Shown: positions 9,701 to 17,999 of the stretch, in pieces
Numbering within the stretch: the first letter of the stretch is position 1
Layout of the letters: each line of letters opens with the position of its first letter
Assembly (NCBI RefSeq): GCF_022701255.1
Contig: NZ_CP031705.1
Span: 434,001 to 498,000 of the forward strand
Origin: Microcoleus vaginatus HSN003
Lineage (GTDB): Bacteria; Cyanobacteriota; Cyanobacteriia; Cyanobacteriales; Microcoleaceae
Direction of reading: 5' to 3'
DNA: 64,000 nt
Notes under the pieces: generated by a model
Told to the model about the DNA's origin: nothing
The model's input: the letters and a program-made list of their open reading frames with translations, nothing else
Database searches by the model: none
Translations under genes and position numbers: made by a program

Positions 9701-9949
9701 ATGATTTTTCCCAACCCTAGTCCGTTTCCCGGGCCGCAGATTCCCAGTACCGAACCGGGGCTGCCGACTATACCCGCATCGCCACCAGTGCCGGGCCCCG
9801 TACCCGAACCGATTCCCGGGATAGTACCGGAACCGGTACCTGCGCCAATTCCGCAGCCAATTCCCGAACCGGTGCCGGAAACTGTACCTTCTCCGATTCC
9901 TCAGACAGTGCCGGAGCCTATTCCTCAGACAATCCCTGAACCTGTTTAA
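9701..9949 (+). CDS. Small proline-rich repeat protein
   Basis: An 82-residue frame starting at ATG 9701. It is nearly all a degenerate P-x-P-x pattern: PEPIPGIVPEPVPAPIPQPI and variants, alternating Pro with Glu, Val, Ile and Gln. There is no signal peptide, Cys or aromatic core. The repeats are maintained at protein level while their DNA varies (CCG, CCC, CCT codons), which favours translation. Such stretches resemble TonB-like spacers, but no TonB domains are present. A MITE-like element follows at once. Function unknown; could be a gene remnant. Confidence 0.5.
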   Translation: MIFPNPSPFPGPQIPSTEPGLPTIPASPPVPGPVPEPIPGIVPEPVPAPIPQPIPEPVPETVPSPIPQTVPEPIPQTIPEPV

Positions 9950-9960
9950 ATTATGTAGGT

Positions 9961-10061
9961 AGGACTTACGCACATATTCCCGGTTTTTGCGAAAAATCTG
10001 GGGTTTGGCTAGGAGATATTCGCGCAGAAACTGGGTTTCTCACGCCGCGTCCGTAAGTCCT
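9961..10061. mobile_element. MITE-like element with 10-bp terminal inverted repeats
   Basis: AGGACTTACG at 9961-9970 is perfectly inverted as CGTAAGTCCT at 10052-10061, enclosing a 101-bp non-coding element. It lies between the Pro-rich ORF and ychF. The interior has two imperfect copies of a CCCGGTTT/CTGGGTTTCT motif. No target duplication was obvious. Confidence 0.6.
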
Positions 10062-10120
10062 GTCCGATATATTGCTGATACTTATGATATTTTGATACAG
10101 TGATATGTTTCTAAATAGCT

Positions 10121-11212
10121 ATGCTTACTGCCGGAATTGTCGGACTGCCTAATGTGGGCAAATCTACTTTGTTTAATGCTCTGGTTGCTAATGCCAAGGC
10201 GACTGCTGCTAATTTTCCTTTCTGTACGATCGAGCCAAATACGGGTATCGTGGCAGTGCCAGACGAACGGTTGAAGGTGCTGAGCAATATTTCCAATTCC
10301 GTGCAAACTGTGCCGACGCGGATGGAATTTGTGGATATTGCGGGTTTGGTGAAGGGGGCGAGTCAGGGGGAAGGACTGGGAAATCAGTTTTTGTCTCACA
10401 TCCGGGCCGTAGATGCGATCGTCCACGTTGTCCGCTGTTTTGAGAATGATGATATCATTCACGTTGCCGGTTCTGTCGATCCGATCCGAGATATTGACAT
10501 TATCAATCTCGAATTAATTCTAGCAGATTTAGCTCAAATTGAACGCAGGCTCGATCGCACTCGCAAGCTAGCCCGCAACAATAAAGAAGCTCAGGCCGAA
10601 GTGGATGTGCTCGAAAAATTAGTGGTGGTTTTGAATGCCGGGAAACCAGCGCGGCAGTACAGTTTCACAGATGAAGAATCTGAATTAGTTAAAGGTTTGG
10701 AATTACTGACCAACAAACCAATTATCTATGCTGCTAACGTATCTGATGACGATTTAGCAACTGGCAATAGCTATGTCGAACAAGTGCGGGAAGTAGCAGC
10801 TAAAGAAAATGCTAAGGTTGTCATAGTTTCGGCGCAAGTTGAGTCAGAATTGGTGGAGTTATCCGAGGAAGAACGAACGGATTTCCTAGAATCTCTGGGG
10901 GTAAAAGAAGGTGGTTTGAAATCTCTGATTCGAGCTACTTACGAATTATTGGGTTTGCGGACTTATTTTACTAGCGGCCCAAAGGAAACTCGCGCTTGGA
11001 CGATTATCGCGGGAATGTTAGCACCGCAAGCTGCAGGGGTTATTCACTCTGATTTTGAACGGGGTTTCATCCGGGCCGAAACTGTAGCTTATGAAGATTT
11101 GGTTGCTACGGGCGCGATGAATGCGGCTAAGGAAAAAGGCTTAGTTCGCAGTGAAGGAAAAGAGTATGTTGTACAAGAGGGGGATGTGCTGTTGTTCCGA
11201 TTTAATGTTTAG
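10121..11212 (+). CDS. ychF: Redox-regulated ATPase YchF (Obg family)
   Basis: A universally conserved P-loop NTPase that prefers ATP and binds ribosomes. The 363-residue length is exactly family-typical. Visible motifs are the G1 loop GLPNVGKST, the switch region NFPFCTIEPN, DIAGLVKGAS, a central coiled-coil insertion at about 130-200, and a C-terminal TGS domain with TSGPKETRAWTI. The start ATG at 10121 leads directly to MLTAGIVGLPN. The membrane protein gene follows 23 bp downstream, so they are likely co-transcribed. Confidence 0.98.
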   Translation: MLTAGIVGLPNVGKSTLFNALVANAKATAANFPFCTIEPNTGIVAVPDERLKVLSNISNSVQTVPTRMEFVDIAGLVKGASQGEGLGNQFLSHIRAVDAIVHVVRCFENDDIIHVAGSVDPIRDIDIINLELILADLAQIERRLDRTRKLARNNKEAQAEVDVLEKLVVVLNAGKPARQYSFTDEESELVKGLELLTNKPIIYAANVSDDDLATGNSYVEQVREVAAKENAKVVIVSAQVESELVELSEEERTDFLESLGVKEGGLKSLIRATYELLGLRTYFTSGPKETRAWTIIAGMLAPQAAGVIHSDFERGFIRAETVAYEDLVATGAMNAAKEKGLVRSEGKEYVVQEGDVLLFRFNV

Positions 11213-11235
11213 CTTTTTTTCCAGGAGATTGGCAC

Positions 11236-11607
11236 ATGAATATCGACATCTTTTCGCTGGCAATTGCTTGGCTGGTAACTTCGGTGAGCTTTTTTATTAT
11301 TTCCAAGTTGCCCATCGGGGTGGACATTGACACTTTTGAAAGAGCGATGATTTCGGCGGCGGTTTTTGGATTGCTGAATGCTTTGGTGCGGCCGCTTTTT
11401 GTGGTTTTGGGCTTTCCATTGGTGTTGGTAACTTTTGGTTTGTGGATAATTGTTATCAACGCGATTATCTTTGGATTGGCGGCTTGGCTAGTGGATGGAT
11501 TTCGCTTGCGGTGGGGAATTTGGAGTGCTTTGCTGGGTGCTATAGCCCTCGGTTTTATCAACTCTTTGCTCTCTGAGCTGTTGCGGACTCTGCCTAGTGT
11601 AAGGTAG
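11236..11607 (+). CDS. Phage holin family IV/YvlD-like small membrane protein
   Basis: A 123-residue protein with four predicted membrane spans. It contains the family hallmark AAVFGLLNALVRPLFVVLGFPLVLVTFGL, written here only to name positions of about 37-65, and NAIIFGLAAWLVDGF. The family (PF04020) is named after a mycobacteriophage holin, but chromosomal members in cyanobacteria are not linked to lysis. The start ATG at 11236 is 23 bp after ychF, with a GGAG-like motif upstream (CCAGGAGATTGGCAC). Cellular role unknown. Confidence 0.85.
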   Translation: MNIDIFSLAIAWLVTSVSFFIISKLPIGVDIDTFERAMISAAVFGLLNALVRPLFVVLGFPLVLVTFGLWIIVINAIIFGLAAWLVDGFRLRWGIWSALLGAIALGFINSLLSELLRTLPSVR

Positions 11608-11758
11608 ATCCGGGTAATGCGGGGGGCGGAAGGAAGGGGCGGGTTTATTCATCCTGTTAGTTATGGCAAATATTTCAGGTGAAACCCGCCCCTAAGGCAA
11701 ATATTTTAGGTTTAATTCCCCCATATCAGGTATGTATTTTTGGGTATTGGTTGAGTTA

Positions 11759-12190
11759 TTAGCCTTCGCAGTAGTCGATAAATTGCTCTGGAACGAGGCG
11801 CAATTCCCCCGATCGAAAGCGCTCGCTCGGCATCCAAAGTGCGGTAAATACCCCCTCTCCGTCTGCAAAGGCTAGACTCTCCAATTGATAAAATTTGGGA
11901 TCGACAAATTCGCACTGATAGAGTTGTATTAGTTCGTGTCCGGCTTGGCCATTAAAAATAAAAAAATTTTCCAAACACGCCAAATATTTGATATTTGTTA
12001 ACGCGGCTTGAATTTCTTCTTGAAACTCTCTTTGCAAAGCGTCGATGCTGTGTTCTCCGAATTCTATGCCACCGCCCAGAGCTCGGTAAAATGTGTCTTG
12101 TTTAACGGGATCTTCGCATTCTGACACGAAAATGCGATCGCCCGATCGAATTAATCCTAAAACAATTACGCGAATTATACCTTTTTGCAT
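11759..12190 (-). CDS. NUDIX hydrolase
   Basis: Hydrolyses a nucleoside diphosphate linked to another group; the substrate is not predictable. The 143-residue protein has a full NUDIX box with the Gly, Arg-Glu and Glu-Glu positions in GGIEFGEHSIDALQREFQEE. The strand before it (RVIVLGLIRSGDRIFVSECE) is typical of the fold. The start is ATG 12190. It seems transcribed alone, with tandem repeats directly upstream. Confidence 0.9.
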   Translation of the reverse strand: MQKGIIRVIVLGLIRSGDRIFVSECEDPVKQDTFYRALGGGIEFGEHSIDALQREFQEEIQAALTNIKYLACLENFFIFNGQAGHELIQLYQCEFVDPKFYQLESLAFADGEGVFTALWMPSERFRSGELRLVPEQFIDYCEG

Positions 12191-12216
12191 AATTAATTAT
12201 CAGTCATCAGTCAGTC

Positions 12217-12250
12217 GATTTTAGATTTTAGATTTTAGATTTTAGATTTT
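12217..12250. repeat. AGATTTT heptamer array
   Basis: Four to five tandem GATTTTA units just upstream of the NUDIX gene. Same unit type as at 6641-6676, 37139-37166, 51127-51162 and 60035-60053. Confidence 0.8.
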
Positions 12251-12299
12251 GGATTGAGGATTGAGGATTGAGGAGCGTGAATTAAATCATTTAAATAGG

Positions 12300-12358
12300 C
12301 TTGTGGGATGGGCGTCTCGCCCGTCCGTTATAGACGGGCGAGACGCCCATCCCACAAG
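12300..12358. repeat. Perfect 26-bp palindrome with 7-nt loop
   Basis: The left arm at 12300-12325 and right arm at 12333-12358 are perfectly complementary, with CGTTATA as loop. The arms contain GGGCGTCTCGCCC, so each arm can also fold on itself. The ends read CTTGTGGGAT and ATCCCACAAG, resembling the other GATGCC...CCACAA palindromes in this window. It lies between NUDIX and DUF3531 and has no T-tract, so it is a REP-like element rather than a terminator. Confidence 0.85.
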
Positions 12359-12527
12359 AACAATCACGCATTGCAGTTTATTTAATTCTCATTCCTTACT
12401 TGCAGCATGGAATCTGGGAGCATGAACCTTAGTCTAGGGCTTATGGGAATTTAATTATTTAGGGTGCGGGTTCCGTACCTTACTATTGCAAGTCGCGAGG
12501 GCGGGCACGGGGACACCGCCCCTATGG

Positions 12528-12980
12528 TTAATTATCAGCAGCAAAAGCCTCTCGACGGCGAGTGTTGTCAACGGGCCAGTTTCTATTTTCCCCGCCAATA
12601 ATGAGTTTTTCAATCGTTACGAATTCTTTGCTGAGTTGCTGGAAAACATTAATCAAAACATCGAGGCCTATCGCATCGCTAGTCCCCAAATCAAACCAGC
12701 AGCGAGCCCAAGAACCTTGATACTCCATTTCTCCCATATTGTGCATCAAAGCCATCATGCTTTGGTCGGCTAGATTAACATCGTAATTCATCTGACTGAT
12801 ATCTAAGCCTTCATCTTGAACCTGCAAATTTTCTGCATTAAATCCTCCCAGTTTTCCTAAGAAAAACCAAGAGTCAAACACTTCTTCAACATACTGTTTT
12901 TCACCGTTGGAAGGCACGTTGCTGAACTTCAGCCAAATCCAGAGGTCAAAGGGGTTAAACTCGCGAAACTCTACTTGCAT
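12528..12980 (-). CDS. DUF3531 family protein
   Basis: A 150-residue conserved protein of cyanobacteria and plastid lineages, with unknown function. It is recognised by FREFNPFDLWIWLKF at the N-terminus, EEVFDSWFFLGKLGGFNAENL, and MEYQGSWARCWFDLGTSDAI with its conserved Trp and Cys. No signal peptide or membrane span is present. The start is ATG 12980. It lies 15 bp after the stop of the TPR gene on the same strand, so it may be co-transcribed with it. Confidence 0.82.
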   Translation of the reverse strand: MQVEFREFNPFDLWIWLKFSNVPSNGEKQYVEEVFDSWFFLGKLGGFNAENLQVQDEGLDISQMNYDVNLADQSMMALMHNMGEMEYQGSWARCWFDLGTSDAIGLDVLINVFQQLSKEFVTIEKLIIGGENRNWPVDNTRRREAFAADN

Positions 12981-12995
12981 AGTTTTTTGGTGTTT

Positions 12996-14012
12996 TTATA
13001 GTGGTGGTAAGGCCGCCGGCCCCCAGACTCCATCTGCATCTCTAATTTTATCGCGCATGGGGTCGCAGGCGCGAGATTGGCTGTCGAGACGGTTACGGGT
13101 TCTGCACTGCTGAAAGAAGATTTCGGCTACTAAACTGCGCGGCAGTTGGTCGGGTTTTGCTAAGGCGGCGTCGAAGTTTTTTCGGGCTTCCTCAAGTAAG
13201 GTTTTGTTGCCGTTATTCCCCTGGGATTGGGAAAACAATATTTGTGCTTTTAGATAGAGAACTTCTGGATTGTTGGGTGTTTCTGCTAGGGATTTGTTGA
13301 CAAATTCTAAAGCGCGATCGTACTTTTTTAAGTCTCGATAGCCTACTGCCATGCCGCGATACGCTAAGTAGCGAGGAGAGGCTTTTTGTTCGAGTCTTTG
13401 AATGGCTTCGTTGGGGTTGGAAAAGGGCAGGTTTGTGGCTAGAATTAAGTCCATGTAGCCTTTGATCAGGTTGAGTTCGGGGTCGTTGGGCGCTATTTTA
13501 TCGGCGGCATCTAGGTATTGAAATACTACTCGCAATTTACTCACCGCTTGGGGCGCGCCTTTGGCTGTTCCTTCTTTTGCTATAATGGTCGCCCCTTCTA
13601 GAAAGTGGCCTGCTGCTGTGTAAATGTTACCGCGCAATGGATTAGTTTTCGTCAATTTTTCGCCGACTTCGCGGGTTTTCTGTGCGTAGGAATTCATCGA
13701 GTTTAAGTCCTGCTCGATATATGATAGGGAGGCTGCCATCGCATAGGCTAGCGGTTCGTTTGGTTCGGCTGATAGTGCTTGTTGAACTTGAGTTTTTGCT
13801 TGTTTGTAGTTTCCTTGCTGAAACATTGTTTTGAAAGCGGTTTCGGTATTGGGCCCGATCGCCTGCGGATTGCTGTTGCGAAAGGGATCGCCCGCTACTG
13901 CCGAGTTAATGCAGATGCTGAGGGCGATCGCTCCTGCACAGGCGATCGCCCGCACTGTCTGTTTAGAACTTAACATTTGCTTGCCCAGCGATGCTAAAGG
14001 AGTTTTCGTCAT
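12996..14012 (-). CDS. Exported TPR protein (Sll0314/Alr1548-like)
   Basis: A 338-residue protein. An N-terminal signal peptide (about residues 14-40, hydrophobic RAIACAGAIALSICINSAVAG) ends in AVA-G, a signal peptidase I site, so it is probably periplasmic or lumenal. Several TPR-like helix pairs follow: FKTMFQQGNYKQAKTQVQQA, YLAYRGMAVGYRDLKKYDRA and NPEVLYLKAQILFS. The C-terminus has two Cys (QCRTRNR and RACDPM) that could form a disulfide. The ATG at 14012 was chosen over a TTG at 14027. Specific role unknown. Confidence 0.82.
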   Translation of the reverse strand: MTKTPLASLGKQMLSSKQTVRAIACAGAIALSICINSAVAGDPFRNSNPQAIGPNTETAFKTMFQQGNYKQAKTQVQQALSAEPNEPLAYAMAASLSYIEQDLNSMNSYAQKTREVGEKLTKTNPLRGNIYTAAGHFLEGATIIAKEGTAKGAPQAVSKLRVVFQYLDAADKIAPNDPELNLIKGYMDLILATNLPFSNPNEAIQRLEQKASPRYLAYRGMAVGYRDLKKYDRALEFVNKSLAETPNNPEVLYLKAQILFSQSQGNNGNKTLLEEARKNFDAALAKPDQLPRSLVAEIFFQQCRTRNRLDSQSRACDPMRDKIRDADGVWGPAALPPL

Positions 14013-14129
14013 CGTCAATTCTCTCAATGGAATATACTGTAAACTAGAAACAAGAGAGTTAAATTCTCAAACTCTCGGGCCGCGACCAAAAAAAGAGTGA
14101 AATTTGCTTGATTTTTTCTAGCTGTTGCA

Positions 14130-14197
14130 GTATATTTTAATAATGGAAGTGTCAGTTTTAATATATGAACAGACAGATTTCCATTATTAAAATATAC
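14130..14197. repeat. Perfect 19-bp inverted repeat with 30-nt spacer
   Basis: GTATATTTTAATAATGGAA at 14130-14148 is perfectly inverted at 14179-14197. It is AT-rich and sits about 120 bp upstream of the TPR gene start, in the divergent spacer before the ABC ATPase. It is a candidate regulatory element or a non-autonomous mobile element. No T-tract makes it a terminator. Confidence 0.75.
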
Positions 14198-14367
14198 CAT
14201 AAAAACACTTAAAAATCAAACGCCTATGCTGAAAAAAGCTGAAAAAAAAGGAAATTTTTGTTAAGATTTATGTAAAATAATTGTGTGCGATCGGCAACAA
14301 CCAGAAACAGCCTTAACTATCAATAGGACAACCAAGAGTTCCCTCATCCAACAATAACTATTTTTCT

Positions 14368-14416
14368 GACTGCCAACTGCCAACTGCCAACTGCTAACTG
14401 CCAACTAACAACTGCC
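14368..14416. repeat. 7-bp tandem array (AACTGCC) touching the ABC ATPase start
   Basis: About six AACTGCC/AACTGCT units end within 5 bp of the ATG at 14421. The array therefore occupies the position where a Shine-Dalgarno sequence would be expected. Confidence 0.75.
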
Positions 14417-14420
14417 ATTA

Positions 14421-15086
14421 ATGCTTTATCTAAAAAACTTAGTATATCATCCTACCGCCTGTCCGAATCCTATTCTGAAAAATATTAACTTAGAACTTGC
14501 CTCGCAGCAAATGGGGCTGATTGTGGGTCGCAGCGGTTCTGGCAAAAGTACGCTATTAGAAATATTAGCAGGTTTAGCGGAAAAAACTAGCGGCGACATC
14601 CGTTGGCGGGAACAGGAATTAACACCGGAACACTTGCAACAGTTAGGAGGTTTAGTGTTCCAGTTTCCAGAAAGGCATTTTTGCGGAGGCACAATTTTAG
14701 AAGAATTGCGGTTGGGGCATCCTGAATTGAGACAAGAACAAATTAACTCAGCAATGGCAGAAGTGGGGCTCGGACATTTACCGCTGGGCGCTTCCCCCCA
14801 CGCTTTGAGCGGCGGGCAACAGCGCAGGGTAGCCTTGGCGGTGCAGCTAATTCGGCAGCCGCATTTGCTACTTTTGGACGAACCGACGGCGGGTTTGGAT
14901 TGGTCGATGCGGCGGCAGTTGGTAAGCTTGTTGAGTAAGTTAAAAAGTCACTGGACTTTGTTGATTGTTACTCACGATGCTAGCGATTTGTTGAGCGTTG
15001 CTGACCGATTTTGGACTCTAAACCACGGGGATTTGCAGGAGGTCGATCGGGCTAAGTTAGAAGCTAAGGAAACGAGTTGCGTTTGA
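14421..15086 (+). CDS. ABC transporter ATP-binding protein (EcfA-like)
   Basis: A 221-residue ATPase subunit with Walker A GRSGSGKST, Q-loop VFQFPERHF, signature LSGGQQRRVALA, Walker B LLLLDEPTAGLD and H-loop VTHDASD. The Q-loop pattern FQFPExxxF resembles ECF-type (vitamin or metal uptake) and CbiO-like ATPases. No permease or substrate-binding gene is adjacent, so the partner and substrate are unknown. The start ATG at 14421 gives the normal N-terminal beta-strand. Confidence 0.9.
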   Translation: MLYLKNLVYHPTACPNPILKNINLELASQQMGLIVGRSGSGKSTLLEILAGLAEKTSGDIRWREQELTPEHLQQLGGLVFQFPERHFCGGTILEELRLGHPELRQEQINSAMAEVGLGHLPLGASPHALSGGQQRRVALAVQLIRQPHLLLLDEPTAGLDWSMRRQLVSLLSKLKSHWTLLIVTHDASDLLSVADRFWTLNHGDLQEVDRAKLEAKETSCV

Positions 15087-15144
15087 GTCTTTTGGCGTTT
15101 CCAATGGTTTCCAGGCGAATAGAATTCGCGTCTATACAAACGAA

Positions 15145-15160
15145 GTCCGCCTACGCGGAC
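15145..15160. repeat. Small palindrome GTCCGC-CTAC-GCGGAC
   Basis: A 6-bp stem with 4-nt loop after the ABC ATPase gene, preceded by GCGTCTATACAAACGAA. It has no T-tract. Probably an interspersed repeat. Confidence 0.5.
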
Positions 15161-15188
15161 AGCAAGAAAAAAGTGAGAATCGAACTAG

Positions 15189-15935
15189 ATGATAAATGAG
15201 ATTAAAATGCCTGTGTTGCCCCAGATGAACGAGTTGTGGCAAAAAACGCTGAATTGGCAGCCGGATGAGTCGCAGCAACAACAATTTCAGCGACTTTATG
15301 AGTTAATTGTCGAGGGAAATCGCTCCTTGAATTTAACTCGAATTACGGAGCCGATGGAGTTTTGGGAAAAACATTTGTGGGATTCTCTGCGGGGAATTGC
15401 CAGACTGCTGCCCGCTAATCACAATTCGGCGGAAAATCCCGAATTGTCCGCCGGTTCGGTGCAGAAAGCGATCGACATTGGGACTGGTGGGGGTTTTCCG
15501 GGGTTGCCAATCGCGATCGCCCTGCCGCAACTATCAGTTACGTTGCTCGATTCTACTCGCAAGAAAATTGATTTCTTGGAAACAGTTTTGCCGTCTTTAG
15601 GCATAGAAAATGCTGCGACTTTGTTGGGGAGAGCCGATGAAATTGGCCGACAGCCACAGCACAAACAAGCTTATGATTTAGCCGTTCTCCGAGCTGTTGG
15701 AGCCGCTCCTCTCTGCGCTAAATGCGCGCTGCCTCTGCTGAAAAATGGCGGTTTGGCGGTACTTTACCGTGGGAATTGGACGGTGGAGGAAGAAACCGAG
15801 TTGCAAAGGGCGATCGAGCATTTGGGCGGTAAAATTGAGTCGGTCGAAGCATTCACAACGCCGACGAGTCAGGGGGCGCGGCACTGCGTTTACTTGCGGA
15901 AAGTTGTACAGCAGTTCGATCGTCCCGTGCGCTAG
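15189..15935 (+). CDS. rsmG: 16S rRNA (guanine527-N7)-methyltransferase
   Basis: Methylates G527 in 16S rRNA (formerly GidB). The SAM-binding motif is DIGTGGGFPGLPIAIA, followed by LLDSTRKKIDFLE. The N-terminal block NLTRITEPMEFWEKHLWDSL and RAVGAAPLCAKCALPLLKNGG are family-specific. The 248-residue length is normal. The ATG at 15189 gives MINEIKMPVLPQM; a second ATG at 15207 is also possible. The broken SDR gene starts 25 bp downstream on the same strand. Confidence 0.95.
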   Translation: MINEIKMPVLPQMNELWQKTLNWQPDESQQQQFQRLYELIVEGNRSLNLTRITEPMEFWEKHLWDSLRGIARLLPANHNSAENPELSAGSVQKAIDIGTGGGFPGLPIAIALPQLSVTLLDSTRKKIDFLETVLPSLGIENAATLLGRADEIGRQPQHKQAYDLAVLRAVGAAPLCAKCALPLLKNGGLAVLYRGNWTVEEETELQRAIEHLGGKIESVEAFTTPTSQGARHCVYLRKVVQQFDRPVR

Positions 15936-15960
15936 CTATAGCCGTTTTTCCATACTAACT

Positions 15961-16759
15961 ATGCTTGCCAATAAGATTGCACTTGTCATAGGTAGCTCGA
16001 AAGGAATTGGTGCTGGCATCGCCCTTGAATTAGCCAAAGCGGGTGCAGATATTTGTGTCAACTATTGCGATTCCCCAACATCTGCACTCGAAGTAGTTAA
16101 CCAGATTCACTCTGTCGGGCGTCGCGCTATAGCGATTCAAGCAGATGTCTCACAGCGTGACCAAGTGGAAAGGATGGTGGAGACGTGCGAACAAGAACTC
16201 GGTCATATCGATATTCTAGTGACAAATGCGATCGCCAGCGTCCGAAACACTTTGCTAGAAACTAAATTTGAGGATTTACAGCGGACACTAGAAATAGGCG
16301 TGTATGGTGTGTTTCACATCTGTCAAATAGTCGCCCGCCGTATGGTGGAAAGGAAGGCCCTCGGCTCGATTATCCATATCTCATCCCCGCACGCTCATTT
16401 TCCGTATAAGGGTGCGATATAAGGGTGCGATTGACTACAACACCACCAAAGCAGCCTGTCATCACCTCGTTCTTTCGATGGCGAATGAATTGATGTGGCA
16501 CAAAATTCGGGTCAACCTCCTAGAACCTGGGTGGACTGATACTCCGGGTGAGCGACGCTGGTATAGCGACGAATTGCTTGAGTCGTTCAGCAACCGAATG
16601 CCTCTTGCTAGGATGGGATGCCCGGAAGACTTAGGCAAAGCAGCAGTTTTCCTAGCATCTGATGCAGCTAGCTACATCACCGGCAGCGTGTTAAAGGTAG
16701 ATGGTGGATTGTACATTGAGGGCAGCCCGAGTTTGACAGCAGAATCTCAAGATAAGTAG
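15961..16759 (+). pseudogene. Short-chain dehydrogenase/reductase, frameshifted by a 13-bp duplication
   Basis: An NAD(P)-dependent SDR oxidoreductase. The cofactor motif GSSKGIGAGIALELAKAG, NAG-equivalent TNAIASVRN, catalytic Ser region HISSPHAH, active-site YNTTK and C-terminal LASDAASYITGSVLKVDGG are all present, so the full-length product would be about 261 residues. The frame breaks at 16405-16430, where TATAAGGGTGCGA occurs twice in tandem. Removing one copy restores PYKGAIDYNTTKAA exactly. As written, the first frame stops at 16422, just before the catalytic Tyr. Could be a real mutation, a phase switch or an assembly error. Confidence 0.9.
16405..16430 (+). repeat. 13-bp tandem duplication disrupting the SDR gene
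   Basis: TATAAGGGTGCGA at 16405-16417 is repeated exactly at 16418-16430. Thirteen is not a multiple of three, so the copy shifts the frame. Confidence 0.95.
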
Positions 16760-16805
16760 GTAGGCGGAATCTGAGATCTTGCACCATTCTCAATTACTTG
16801 TTTAG

Positions 16806-16871
16806 GAACAGGCAAGATGCCTGTTCCACAAGAAAACTCATTCTTTGTGGAACGGGCCGGAGAGCCCGTTC
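16806..16871. repeat. Two palindromic interspersed repeats
   Basis: GAACAGGCA-AGA-TGCCTGTTC at 16806-16826 is followed by CCACAAGA. GAACGGGC...GCCCGTTC at 16850-16871 forms a second hairpin with a 6-nt loop. They belong to the same palindromic family as the copies at 19460-19580, 47551-47571, 55802-55930 and 58188-58208. Confidence 0.8.
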
Positions 16872-17017
16872 TTGACAATGGTGAAACATCTCAGTGGAAT
16901 TAAACTGAACCATCTAACAATATGGAAACAGGGCTCAGTCAGCCATGCTTAAGGCTCAGGATATTTTACAATCGTTTACTCCATTGCGTTTTACAGCGCC
17001 TATCTACTTAAAACCGC

Positions 17018-17058
17018 GTTTGTTGTTAGGCTATTTGCGATCGATCGCAACAACAAAC
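17018..17058 (-). terminator. Hairpin downstream of the SOD gene
   Basis: GTTTGTTGTT at 17018-17027 pairs perfectly with AACAACAAAC at 17049-17058. The loop contains the 16-nt palindrome TTGCGATCGATCGCAA at 17035-17050. It starts 10 bp after the SOD stop codon. The following bases on the minus strand (GCGGTTTTAAG) have only a weak T-tract, so termination is plausible but not certain. Confidence 0.45.
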
Positions 17059-17067
17059 TTTGTGGAA

Positions 17068-17823
17068 CTAGGCGCTCGCCTGTTCGTAGCGCTTGTTAAT
17101 TGCCGCCCAATTAACAACATTCCACCAAGCTTTTAAGTAGTCGGCGCGAAGGTTTTGATATTTGAGATAATAAGCGTGTTCCCAAACATCGTTACCCATA
17201 ATTGGATAGTTGCCATCCATCAAAGGAGTGTCTTGATTTGCCGTAGTTGTAATCTCAAGTTTGCCAGCTTTATTGCGGACTAGCCAAACCCAACCGCTGC
17301 CAAAACGCTTAGTGCCGGCATCGTTAAATTTTGTTTTAAAATCGTCAACACTGCCGAAATTTTGCTGAATTGCTGTTGCAATTGCCCCTGTGGGTTCGCC
17401 GCCGCCGTTGGGACCCATGATTTCCCAAAACATACTGTGATTTAGGTGTCCGCCGCCATTGTTACGCACGGTTGTGCGAATATCTTCAGGCACTTTGCTC
17501 AAATCTCGCAGCATATTTTCAGCACTCATATTTTTGAGTTGCGGGTATTTGCTGACAGCATCGTTAAGGTTTTTAACGTAAGCGGCGTGGTGTTTGTCGT
17601 GGTGAAATTGCATTGTCCGCGCATCGATGTGCGGTTCTAAAGCATTGTATTCGTAAGGCAAAGGTGGCAGTGTAAAAGGCCCGGGGGTTTGGGCTATTTT
17701 TGGGCTTTCTGCAACTGGACTTGCTTGCGATACATTATTTCCTGACGCTTGGCAAGCACCTGCGGTAATAGCTCCCACGGTGGCAGTCACTAAATACAAG
17801 AAATCTCGGCGTTTAAGAGTCAT
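17068..17823 (-). CDS. sodA: Superoxide dismutase, Mn type, exported
   Basis: Converts superoxide to H2O2 and O2. Metal ligands are visible in [21 protein letters not shown] and DVWEHAYYL. The GGGH-NHSMFW and ANQDTPL signatures fit Mn-SOD rather than Fe-SOD, which has AAQxWNHxFYW. Unlike cytosolic SODs it has an N-terminal export signal: a Tat-like KRRDFL at residues 4-9, a hydrophobic stretch and AGAC with Cys24, a weak lipobox. It is thus likely thylakoid-lumenal or periplasmic and possibly lipid-anchored. The 251-residue length includes the signal and a short linker. The start is ATG 17823. Confidence 0.93.
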   Translation of the reverse strand: MTLKRRDFLYLVTATVGAITAGACQASGNNVSQASPVAESPKIAQTPGPFTLPPLPYEYNALEPHIDARTMQFHHDKHHAAYVKNLNDAVSKYPQLKNMSAENMLRDLSKVPEDIRTTVRNNGGGHLNHSMFWEIMGPNGGGEPTGAIATAIQQNFGSVDDFKTKFNDAGTKRFGSGWVWLVRNKAGKLEITTTANQDTPLMDGNYPIMGNDVWEHAYYLKYQNLRADYLKAWWNVVNWAAINKRYEQASA

Positions 17824-17999
17824 AAAAAGTACCTAAGTGAATTATTAACTGTTTTATCTCAGATTAAAGCAAAATGGGAGTGAGTTGAGAAAAAAAGTGC
17901 TATCGCCCGAATGGATGAGACGGATGGGCGATGGTTGTGAGAGTTTCTCAAGTATAGGCTAATTGTGTGCGCGTAACTAACTCACGTGCTCCGGTTCCC

